Below are positions 17,478-25,012 of a stretch of DNA of 64,000 nucleotides, one piece after another. The position numbers were made by a program, and so were the translations under genes. Below the pieces are notes generated by a model, which was not told where the DNA came from, ran no database searches, and worked only from the letters and a program-made list of their open reading frames with translations. Source of the DNA: Alistipes sp. (GTDB lineage: Bacteria > Bacteroidota > Bacteroidia > Bacteroidales > Rikenellaceae); NCBI GenBank assembly GCA_020026435.1, contig JAHHQK010000006.1, positions 1 through 64,000 of the forward strand, given 5' to 3'. Numbering within the stretch: position 1 is the first letter of the stretch; each line of letters opens with the position of its first letter.

Positions 17478-17996
17478 CTAATCCTCGATCACCACACCCG
17501 GCGAATGGGGATCGTAGAGATCCAGCCCGCGGCGGTGGAGTTCGTTCGAGATGGCCGAGTGGGTCGTGCGGCGGAAGCGCTGCTCCTGCAGACGGATCGA
17601 CTTCTCGCGCAGCATGGTCACCTCACGCTCCAGGCGGGTATATTTCATGTCGAGGTGGAGGGTCATGAACATCACGGCAATGCTCAGGAAGAACATTCCC
17701 GCAACGCAGAACATATAGGAGTAATACTTCGACACGCCTTCGCGGATCAGAATCGTTCCCGACAACAGCTGCCACAAGGCACTCGCCTGGCGTTTCTGTT
17801 CGCGGCGCAGACGTTCCTCCTCGGCGGCCCGTGCGGCGGCCTCGCGCTCCTCGTCCCGACGCAGATCCTCGTCCGCCTCGCCGCTGTTCATACGGCGCAC
17901 CTCCTCCCTTACGCGTCGCTTGAACTCCTCGTCAGCCGCACGCTCGGCCTCCTGTTCGGGGGTCACCGGGTCGAATTCATGATCTGCATATTTCAT
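17478..17996 (-). CDS. FtsL-like bitopic division protein
   Basis: The 172-residue protein has a very charged cytoplasmic N-terminus (about 1-90, rich in E and R, helical), one membrane segment at about 92-113 and a periplasmic coiled coil (about 114-150; LEREVTMLREKSIRLQEQ). This is the topology of FtsL, which joins FtsB and FtsQ to activate FtsWI. Sequence conservation of FtsL is always low, so the call rests on topology and on its place between rsmH and ftsI. The long acidic-basic N-terminal extension is unlike the short one of E. coli FtsL. Confidence 0.75.
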   Translation of the reverse strand: MKYADHEFDPVTPEQEAERAADEEFKRRVREEVRRMNSGEADEDLRRDEEREAAARAAEEERLRREQKRQASALWQLLSGTILIREGVSKYYSYMFCVAGMFFLSIAVMFMTLHLDMKYTRLEREVTMLREKSIRLQEQRFRRTTHSAISNELHRRGLDLYDPHSPGVVIED

Positions 17997-18059
17997 CGTT
18001 ACTCCTCGTTTTGTTTCGGGAGCAGGCCTTTCGTGGGCCCGGCCCGCAATGTGTGTGGT

Positions 18060-18968
18060 CTACAATTTTACAGCCGCTCTCAACCGCGCCGAACGCGAGC
18101 GGGGATTACGCTCCAGCTCCTCCTCCGTAGGGACGACCGCCTTGCGCGTCACCGCCTCGAAGGGCACCTGGGCACGTCCGAAGAAATCCTTCTCGACCTT
18201 GCCCGAGAAATTGCCGCTGCGCATGAAGTTCTTCACCAGGCGGTCCTCCAGCGAATGGTAGGAGATCACCACCAGGCGCCCCCCCGGTTTGAGCACCTTG
18301 AGACTCTGCTCCAGGGCCATCTTCAGGGCCTCCATCTCGCCGTTGACCTCGATACGCAGAGCCTGGAAAAGCTTGGTGAGGAACTTCGAGGGATCCTTTT
18401 TCGGGGTGCAGGGCTTGACGGCCTCGACCAATTCGGCCGTGGTCCGGATCGGAGTCGCAGCGCGGGCCTTCACCAGGCAGTTGGCCACCTTCCAGGGGGT
18501 ATCCACCTCGCCCCAGTCACCCAGGATGCGGGTCAGATCATCGGCCGAGTAGGTATTGACGACCGTTTCCGCCGTGAGTCCGCCCCGCTGGTTCATACGC
18601 ATATCGAGGGGAGCGTCACCGCGGAACGAGAATCCGCGCTCCACGGCGTCGAAGTGGTGGGACGACACCCCCAGATCGGCCAGGATGCCGTCAACCCCTC
18701 CGTCACCCACACCCCTCAGACGCAGGGCGCCTCTCAAGAAGCGGAAATTGCTGGCCACATAGTGGAAACGGCTGTCGTCGGGGCAGTTCCGGATCGTATC
18801 CCGATCCTGGTCGAATCCGTAGAGACGACCCTCGGCGCCCAGCGACTGCAGGATGCGGCGGGAGTGTCCCCCACCGCCGAACGTGAGGTCGGCATAGACC
18901 CCCTCGGGGTGTACTTCGAGCAGCGAAACCGACTCCTCCAAAAGTACCGGTGTGTGATATTGCGACAT
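18060..18968 (-). CDS. rsmH: 16S rRNA (cytosine(1402)-N(4))-methyltransferase
   Basis: This 302-residue SAM-dependent methyltransferase N4-methylates C1402 of 16S rRNA. It shows the N-terminal YHTPVLLEESV, the SAM-binding DLTFGGGGHSRRIL (about 27-40), ADLGVSSHHFD and the C-terminal ISYHSLEDRLVKNFMR. It is normally the second gene of the mra cluster after mraZ. Here no mraZ precedes it, and the next gene upstream is divergent. Its -7 box lies 32 bases upstream, so the cluster seems to start at rsmH. Confidence 0.95.
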   Translation of the reverse strand: MSQYHTPVLLEESVSLLEVHPEGVYADLTFGGGGHSRRILQSLGAEGRLYGFDQDRDTIRNCPDDSRFHYVASNFRFLRGALRLRGVGDGGVDGILADLGVSSHHFDAVERGFSFRGDAPLDMRMNQRGGLTAETVVNTYSADDLTRILGDWGEVDTPWKVANCLVKARAATPIRTTAELVEAVKPCTPKKDPSKFLTKLFQALRIEVNGEMEALKMALEQSLKVLKPGGRLVVISYHSLEDRLVKNFMRSGNFSGKVEKDFFGRAQVPFEAVTRKAVVPTEEELERNPRSRSARLRAAVKL

Positions 18969-18999
18969 AATCGTTGTTTACAAAAGGTATGTTTGGGGT

Positions 19000-19038
19000 C
19001 AAAGTTAGCGTTTTTTCAAAAAAGAATCCCTATCTTTG
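19000..19038. promoter_or_regulatory. Divergent -7 boxes for rsmH cluster and the acyltransferase pair
   Basis: TAACTTTG on the minus strand (19000-19007) faces rsmH. TATCTTTG on the plus strand (19031-19038) faces the PlsC-like gene. Both match TAnnTTTG and lie 24 to 32 bases from the respective starts. Clear -33 elements are not seen. Confidence 0.55.
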
Positions 19039-19062
19039 TCCATATAAATTTTCAAGATCCTT

Positions 19063-19878
19063 ATGCCTAAAATAGACATCGGAGTCGTTTTGACAGAGAA
19101 ACTTCCGCGGCTGAGCCGCTGGATCCCCCGCTTTTTGGTCAACCGACTGCGAAGAATCATCCACGAAAAAGAGCTGAATCACATCCTCAGCCACTACTGG
19201 CAGCTCCCTCCCCAAGACTTCATCCATGCCTGTTTCCACGAATGGAAAGTCGAATATTCGATCCGGGGGCTCGAAGCCCTGCCCCGCGACGGACGCTACA
19301 TCTTCGTCTCGAACCACCCCTTCGGCGGCATGGACGGCATGATGCTTGCCGACAAGCTCACGGAGCATTTCGGCGACGCCCGCGTGGTGGTCAACGACAT
19401 ACTCATGCACGTCGAACCCCTGCGTCCGCTGTGGCTCCCGGTCAACAAACACGGTGCCCAGAACGCCGACTATGCCCGCCACATCGACCTCGCCTTCATG
19501 AGCGACCTCCCGATCCTGACCTTCCCAGCAGGCCTCTGCTCGCGACGCATCGGAGGGCGGGTCACCGACCTGGAGTGGAAGACCAGCTTTCTGAAAAAAG
19601 CCTACTCCTCCCAGCGGCAGATCGTCCCCGTATTCGTCGAAGGGCGTCTGTCGAACTTCTTCTACCGCGTGGCCCGCATCCGCAAGATGCTCGGCATCAA
19701 GTTCAACATCGAGATGCTGTGGCTCCCCGACGAGATGTTCGCCCAAAAGGGACGTCACTTCAGAATCCGGGTCGGAGAACCCATCACCGTGGCCGAACTC
19801 CAACACAAGGGATCGCTGCGCGAACAGACCGAATACCTGCGCGAAAAATGCTATCTTCTGGAAAAAAGATTGCAGTAA
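19063..19878 (+). CDS. glsA: PlsC/OlsA-like O-acyltransferase, probable glycine lipid synthesis GlsA
   Basis: The 271-residue product is a lysophospholipid-type acyltransferase. It has a NHPFGGMDG block at about 84-92 in place of the usual NHxxxxD, so the spacing is H85-x5-D91, and a FPAGLCSR segment in place of FPEGTRS. The next gene encodes a GNAT-fold N-acyltransferase. In Bacteroides thetaiotaomicron the homologous pair GlsB/GlsA makes N-acyl-3-acyloxyacyl-glycine lipids, GlsA adding the second, ester-linked fatty acid. The symbol and role are inferred from this pairing. Ornithine lipid synthesis or a simple phosphatidate acyltransferase are alternatives. Confidence 0.75.
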   Translation: MPKIDIGVVLTEKLPRLSRWIPRFLVNRLRRIIHEKELNHILSHYWQLPPQDFIHACFHEWKVEYSIRGLEALPRDGRYIFVSNHPFGGMDGMMLADKLTEHFGDARVVVNDILMHVEPLRPLWLPVNKHGAQNADYARHIDLAFMSDLPILTFPAGLCSRRIGGRVTDLEWKTSFLKKAYSSQRQIVPVFVEGRLSNFFYRVARIRKMLGIKFNIEMLWLPDEMFAQKGRHFRIRVGEPITVAELQHKGSLREQTEYLREKCYLLEKRLQ

Positions 19879-19916
19879 ACTGACAAATTACGCCAAAACA
19901 AGGTAATTTTGCATTC

Positions 19917-20942
19917 ATGAATTCATCGTTAGAGATACAACCCATCATCCCGCCCGTCGACCGGGAGCTGCTCCTCTCGGAGCTGACCCCCGCCCGCAAG
20001 GTGCGCGACACGAAGAAGGCCGGAAACGAGATCTACATCTTCTCGGCCCGCGAATGCCCCGCACTGATGCGCGAAGTGGGACGCCTGCGCGAGGAGGCCT
20101 TCCGCAATGCCGGAGGAGGCACGGGCCTGGAGATCGACATCGACTCGGAGGACACGGCCGAAGACGGCTACTTCCAGCTCATCGTCTGGGATCCCGCCGC
20201 CGCGGAAATCGTCGGCGGATACCGCTTCATCGTCTGCTCATCGCCCAACCCGCGGCACCTCTCGACCGAACACTATTTCCGGTTCAGCGACCTCTTCCGC
20301 GAAAAATACCTGCCCCACACCATCGAGCTGGGCCGCTCCTTCGTGCAGCACGCCTACCAGCAGCGACAGAACCCCAAGAGCATCTTCGCCCTCGACAACC
20401 TGTGGGACGGACTCGGGGCACTGCTCGTGCTCAACCCCGGGGTCAAGTACCTCTTCGGCAAGGTGACGATGTACGCCTCCTACAAGAAGGTGGCCCGCAA
20501 CGCCCTGATCTGGTTCCTGCGCCGCTACTTCCCCGACCGCGACCGTCTGGTCGAGGGTATCCACCCCCTGCAACTCGATCTGGACGATCCCTACTACGAA
20601 CAGCTCTTCACGGGACGGACCTACATGGAGAACTACCGGATCCTGATCCGCAAGGCCCGCGAGCTGAACGAGAACATCCCCCCGCTGATCAATGCCTACA
20701 TGAACCTCTCGCCCTCGATGCGGGTCTTCGACACGGTGTCGAATCCCGACTTCGGCGATGTGGAGGAAACGGGCATTCTGGTGACCGTGGCCGACATCTA
20801 CCCCGAGAAGCGCGAACGCTACACCCGCTGGGAGGGCTGGCAGGCCAACCTGCGCCACCGACGCGAGGAGTTCAAGGAGAAACTCCGCCAGCATTTGGGG
20901 ATCTTCTCCCCGAAAAAAAGAAGTCCGCAAAACAAGCGGTAA
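19917..20942 (+). CDS. glsB: GNAT-fold amino acid N-acyltransferase (OlsB-like), probable GlsB
   Basis: This 341-residue protein follows the PlsC-like gene by 38 bases. The N-terminal two thirds resemble the Acetyltransf_5/OlsB fold: a conserved CPALMREVGRLREEAFR segment near 42-58, then IVGGYRFIVCSS and the ELGRSFVQHAYQ block. These enzymes move a 3-hydroxyacyl group from ACP to the amino group of an amino acid; in Bacteroides GlsB the acceptor is glycine. Such lipids occur in the membranes of gut Bacteroidota. The acceptor in this organism is not shown by the sequence. Confidence 0.75.
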   Translation: MNSSLEIQPIIPPVDRELLLSELTPARKVRDTKKAGNEIYIFSARECPALMREVGRLREEAFRNAGGGTGLEIDIDSEDTAEDGYFQLIVWDPAAAEIVGGYRFIVCSSPNPRHLSTEHYFRFSDLFREKYLPHTIELGRSFVQHAYQQRQNPKSIFALDNLWDGLGALLVLNPGVKYLFGKVTMYASYKKVARNALIWFLRRYFPDRDRLVEGIHPLQLDLDDPYYEQLFTGRTYMENYRILIRKARELNENIPPLINAYMNLSPSMRVFDTVSNPDFGDVEETGILVTVADIYPEKRERYTRWEGWQANLRHRREEFKEKLRQHLGIFSPKKRSPQNKR

Positions 20943-21039
20943 CAACATGACTTCCAGTAATTCGCACATAGCCTGGAAAGGGCAGAATTCCCTCCTCCGT
21001 AAAAAAAATCGGGGGGGGGAATTTTTATGGATATTTTAT

Positions 21040-21047
21040 TACCTTTG
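21040..21047 (+). promoter_or_regulatory. -7 box (TACCTTTG) for the ABC exporter operon
   Basis: TAnnTTTG match 55 bases before the ATPase start, just after a run of eight or nine G. No matching -33 element is seen. Confidence 0.5.
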
Positions 21048-21101
21048 CATATAAAAGGGACTCTGCAACACCCTTGAATTCAGCCAAATTTTTAAAAGCC
21101 A

Positions 21102-22022
21102 ATGAATATTATCACTGTCAAAAACGTATCGAAGCTATACACCGGTCACAAGGCTCTGGACAACGTATCGCTCTCGATTCCCCGCGGGTCGATCTACGGT
21201 CTCCTGGGCCCCAACGGTGCGGGCAAGACCACGCTCATCCGCATCATCAACCGCATCACGGCTCCCGATTCGGGCCAGGTATTTTTCGGCGACCACGAGA
21301 TCTCGCCCCGGGACATCTACCGCATCGGCTATCTGCCCGAGGAGCGCGGTCTGTACAAGAAGATGAAGGTCGGCGAACAGGCCATATTCTTCGCCCGTCT
21401 GCGCGGTGTCTCGCGCCACGACGCCACGCAGCGCCTCAAGGATTGGTTCGTGCGCTTCGGTATCGAAAACTGGTGGGACAAACGCATCGACGAACTCTCG
21501 AAGGGTATGGCCCAGAAGGTGCAGTTCATCACCACGCTGATCCACCAACCCGAACTGCTGATCCTCGACGAGCCGTTCTCGGGCTTCGACCCCATCAACG
21601 CCCGCATGATCCAGGAGGAGATCCTCCGCCTGCGCTCCCAGGGCACGACAATCATCCTCTCAACCCACAACATGGGATCGGTCGAGGAGATGTGTGACCA
21701 CATCACGCTGATCAACAAATCCCACAACATCCTCTCGGGCAACGTCGATGAGATCCGCCGCCAACACGGAGCCAACACCTTCGAGGTGCAGTTCCGCGGT
21801 GACGGTAACCTGTTCCGTGCAGCTCTGGAGGGCCACTGCGAACTCTTCCCCGAGGAGACGGCCGGTGGCGAACTCCACACCGTCAAGCTCCACGTGGAAC
21901 GGGACGAGGACCTCAAAGGCGTCATCGCCCGCGCCAACGACTCCGTGGAACTGCGCTCGTTCCGCGAAATCATCCCCTCGATGAACGACATTTTCATCCG
22001 TGCGGTCAACGGAAAACTCTAA
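21102..22022 (+). CDS. ABC transporter ATP-binding protein (NatA-like)
   Basis: This 306-residue cytoplasmic ATPase powers the permease encoded next. Motifs are Walker A GPNGAGKTT (about 36-44), Q-loop region YLPEERGLYKKM, ABC signature LSKGMAQ, Walker B LLILDEPFSGFD and the switch histidine in LSTHNM. The C-terminal 80 residues form the DUF4162-type extension found in NatA/drug-exporter ATPases. It lies 15 bases before the permease gene. The exported substrate is unknown; Na+ or drug export are family roles, not shown here. Confidence 0.92.
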   Translation: MNIITVKNVSKLYTGHKALDNVSLSIPRGSIYGLLGPNGAGKTTLIRIINRITAPDSGQVFFGDHEISPRDIYRIGYLPEERGLYKKMKVGEQAIFFARLRGVSRHDATQRLKDWFVRFGIENWWDKRIDELSKGMAQKVQFITTLIHQPELLILDEPFSGFDPINARMIQEEILRLRSQGTTIILSTHNMGSVEEMCDHITLINKSHNILSGNVDEIRRQHGANTFEVQFRGDGNLFRAALEGHCELFPEETAGGELHTVKLHVERDEDLKGVIARANDSVELRSFREIIPSMNDIFIRAVNGKL

Positions 22023-22037
22023 AAAACGAATCATATC

Positions 22038-23372
22038 ATGTCCAAGAACATATTCCTCATCATCCAGCGCGAGTTCAACGAACGTGTGCGCAAAAAATCA
22101 TTCATCATCACCACGCTGCTCATGCCTCTGCTGATGCTGGCCATCATGATCATCCCCGGTCTGATCATGGCCTTCGCCACGGGCGAGGAGAAGCAGATCG
22201 CCGTGATCGACCAGAGCGGACGCATTGCCCCCTCGCTCCACAACGAAGACGAGATCCGTTTCGAGATCGTCGACATGGACACCGAAGAGGCCCGCAAATC
22301 CCTCACCGACCGATATGCCATACTCTACATCGGCAGCAACGTCGTGGACAACCCCTCGGAGGTGAGACTCTATGTCAACACCTCGTCGTCGATGGCCGTC
22401 GAGTCGTCCATCACCGAACAGATCTCCAAAATTATCGAAAAGGAGAAACTCAAACGCTACGACATCGAGGACCTGGACAAGATCCTCGCCGACGTGAGCA
22501 CCGAAGTCTCGATGCAGGTCTTCCGCAACGACAAGTCGCAGGAGGACGATACCCAGGCCAAGTCCTCGACCGTGGCCACGGTGCTGGGCTACGTGATGAG
22601 CTTCACGCTCTATATGTTCATACTGATCTACGGCTCGATGGTCATGCAGGCCGTCATCGAGGAGAAAAGCTCCCGCGTGCTGGAGGTGCTGGTCTCGTCG
22701 GTACGTCCGTTTGACCTGATGATGGGCAAGATCCTCGGCATCGCCTCGGTGGCCGTGGTGCAGATCTTGATCTGGGCCGTCCTCGTCGTCGGCATCGGCT
22801 CGATGGGCCTGCCCTCGCTGCTGCCCGACGAGGTGATGACCTCGGCCGCCGTCATCCAGCAGGGCGGCTCGATCGACATGGCCCGCGTCAACACGGTCGA
22901 CCTCAATCCCGAGATGCTGCAGGCCGTGGCTACGGCCACCGACGTCGGCTATATGACCACGCTGTTCACCTACCTGCTGCTCTTCCTCCTGGGCGGATAC
23001 CTCTTCTACTCGGCCATGTACGCCGCCGTGGGTTCGGCCGTGGAGAATGTCCAGGATTCGAGCCAGTTGCAGATGCCCATCACCCTGCCGATCATCCTCT
23101 CGCTGATGCTCTCGTTCGTGGTCATCAAGGACCCCACCTCCCCCGTCTCCTTCTGGGCGTCGATGATCCCATTCACCTCGCCCATCGTCATGATCGCCCG
23201 CATCCCCTACGACATCCCCACCTGGGAGATCATCCTCTCGCTGGTGATCCTCTACACGTCGTTCATCGGCATGGTGTGGTTCGCCGGCAAGATCTACCGC
23301 GTGGGTATCTTCATGTACGGAAAGAAACCCTCCTTCAAGGAGATCTTCAAGTGGATGAATTACAAGTATTGA
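22038..23372 (+). CDS. ABC-2 type transporter permease (NatB-like)
   Basis: The 444-residue membrane protein has one N-terminal membrane segment (about 22-45), a large extracytoplasmic domain (about 50-175) and then five or six membrane segments (about 180-430). This is the architecture of the ABC-2 family members NatB and YhaP. It forms the channel of the exporter with the preceding ATPase. A GC-rich terminator follows directly. Confidence 0.9.
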   Translation: MSKNIFLIIQREFNERVRKKSFIITTLLMPLLMLAIMIIPGLIMAFATGEEKQIAVIDQSGRIAPSLHNEDEIRFEIVDMDTEEARKSLTDRYAILYIGSNVVDNPSEVRLYVNTSSSMAVESSITEQISKIIEKEKLKRYDIEDLDKILADVSTEVSMQVFRNDKSQEDDTQAKSSTVATVLGYVMSFTLYMFILIYGSMVMQAVIEEKSSRVLEVLVSSVRPFDLMMGKILGIASVAVVQILIWAVLVVGIGSMGLPSLLPDEVMTSAAVIQQGGSIDMARVNTVDLNPEMLQAVATATDVGYMTTLFTYLLLFLLGGYLFYSAMYAAVGSAVENVQDSSQLQMPITLPIILSLMLSFVVIKDPTSPVSFWASMIPFTSPIVMIARIPYDIPTWEIILSLVILYTSFIGMVWFAGKIYRVGIFMYGKKPSFKEIFKWMNYKY

Positions 23373-23397
23373 TCCCACGCCCCCACCCTCGGAACAA

Positions 23398-23440
23398 CGG
23401 CGGCCGCAATCCCTCGAATCGGGTTGCGGCCGCCGCTTTT
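23398..23440 (+). terminator. Terminator of the ABC exporter operon
   Basis: CGGCGGCCGCAA pairs with TTGCGGCCGCCG (23424-23435), extended by CCC/GGG with one bulged T, and followed by TTTT. Confidence 0.8.
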
Positions 23441-23527
23441 CCCCTCGGGGAAAGACCCCCGATAAAATGTTATGGCCTTTTTGTGCGTTTTCTGTTAGAG
23501 GGATAACACTAAATAAAAAAAATTTCA

Positions 23528-23535
23528 TAACTTTG
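23528..23535 (+). promoter_or_regulatory. -7 box (TAACTTTG) for pgk
   Basis: TAnnTTTG match 65 bases before the pgk start in an A-rich stretch. No clear -33 TTTG. Confidence 0.55.
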
Positions 23536-23600
23536 CGTCGATGTGGTAAACATATCCGCCAAGAAATTTTTTCAAGTAATATTCTAAATATCAAACTATC

Positions 23601-24866
23601 ATGATCACAATCGACAATTACGATTTCAAAGGAAAACGCGCCATTATCCGCGTAGACTTCAATGTACCCCTCAATGACAAGGGCGAAGTGACGGACGATA
23701 CCCGTATCCGTGCTGCCCTGCCCACCATCAAGAAGGTGCTGGCCGAGGGTGGTTCGGTGATTCTGATGTCGCACCTGGGACGTCCCAAGAAGAACCCCGA
23801 TCCCAAGTTCTCGCTGGAGCAGATCATCTCGACGGTAGAGGATCGCCTCGGTGTGAAGGTTGCTTTCGCCGGCGACTGCATGGGCGAGAAGGCTGCCGAG
23901 ATGGCCAAGAACCTCAAGCCCGGTGAGGTGATGTTGCTCGAGAACCTCCGCTTCTACGCCGAGGAGGAGGGCAAACCCCGCGGTCTGGCTGCCGATGCCT
24001 CGAAGGAGGAGAAGGACGCTGCCAAGAAGGCTCTGAAGGAGGGTCCCCAGAAGGAGTTCGTCAAGAAACTCGCTTCCTATGCCGACTGCTACATCAACGA
24101 CGCATTCGGTACGGCCCACCGCAAGCACGCCTCGACCTATCTGATCGCCGAGTACTTCCCCCAGGACAAGATGTTCGGTTACCTGATGGAGAAAGAGGTC
24201 AAGGCTCTGGCTTCGCTGATGGAGAACCCCGCACATCCCTTCTGCGCCATCATCGGCGGTTCGAAGGTATCGACCAAGATCGGCGTGATCAAGTCGCTGA
24301 TCGAGAAGGTTGATTCGATCGTGATCGGCGGCGGTATGACCTATACGTTTGCTGCTGCCCAGGGCGGTAAGGTCGGTAACTCGATCTGCGAGCCCGAGAT
24401 GTTCCCCGTGGCTCTCGAGATCCTCGAGCTGGCCAAGCAGAAGGGCGTGAAACTCGTGATGTCGCCCGACGCTCTGATCGCCGATCAGTTCTCGCAGGAG
24501 GCCAACACCCAGGAGGCTGCCGCCAACAACATCCCCGAAGGCTGGGAGGGTGTCGACATCGCTTCGGAGGGTAAGGCCCGCTTCCGCGAGCACATCCTCG
24601 GCTGCAAGACCATCCTGTGGAACGGTCCTGTCGGCGTATTCGAGATCGACAAGTTCGCTACCGGTTCACGTGTCGTTGCCGAGGCCGTTGCCGAGGCTAC
24701 CCAGAAGAACGGTGCCTACTCGCTGATTGGTGGCGGTGACTCGGTTGCCTGCGTTAACAAGTTCGGTCTGGCCGACCAGGTTTCCTACATTTCGACCGGC
24801 GGCGGTGCTCTGCTGGAGTACATCGAGTTCGGTGATCTTCCGGGTGTTGCTGCCATTCGCAAGTAG
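23601..24866 (+). CDS. pgk: Phosphoglycerate kinase
   Basis: This 421-residue glycolytic enzyme transfers phosphate between 1,3-bisphosphoglycerate and ADP. It has the N-terminal RVDFNVPLND, the substrate loop SHLGRPK, YINDAFGTAHRKHAS, the hinge GGSKVSTKIGVI and the C-terminal GGGDSVACVNKFG. Codons are strongly biased (many GCT, GGT, CTC and AAG), as expected for an abundant protein. Monocistronic. Confidence 0.97.
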   Translation: MITIDNYDFKGKRAIIRVDFNVPLNDKGEVTDDTRIRAALPTIKKVLAEGGSVILMSHLGRPKKNPDPKFSLEQIISTVEDRLGVKVAFAGDCMGEKAAEMAKNLKPGEVMLLENLRFYAEEEGKPRGLAADASKEEKDAAKKALKEGPQKEFVKKLASYADCYINDAFGTAHRKHASTYLIAEYFPQDKMFGYLMEKEVKALASLMENPAHPFCAIIGGSKVSTKIGVIKSLIEKVDSIVIGGGMTYTFAAAQGGKVGNSICEPEMFPVALEILELAKQKGVKLVMSPDALIADQFSQEANTQEAAANNIPEGWEGVDIASEGKARFREHILGCKTILWNGPVGVFEIDKFATGSRVVAEAVAEATQKNGAYSLIGGGDSVACVNKFGLADQVSYISTGGGALLEYIEFGDLPGVAAIRK

Positions 24867-25012
24867 TCTGATTCGGAAAACGGGGCGGCGGACACGGATT
24901 CCGCGACCGCTCCCCCTGTCGAAACCTCTACCGGAAAACAGAAAAGAACCAATGAACGGGAGTTGCCTTATCGCAAAGGGGACTCCCTTTCTCATTCAAA
25001 ACCCAACGTATC

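Noticed and set aside
21886..21901. A further CACGTG palindrome resembling parS (AGCTCCACGTGGAACG)
   Set aside because: It lies inside the ABC ATPase coding sequence where codons for KLHVERDE explain it, and its outer bases break the symmetry. It was not counted with the intergenic sites.
22098..24593. 831-codon minus-strand frame across the ABC permease and pgk
   Set aside because: It overlaps two certain genes on the other strand and their intergenic terminator, and its translation is His/Asp/Gly-rich without domains.
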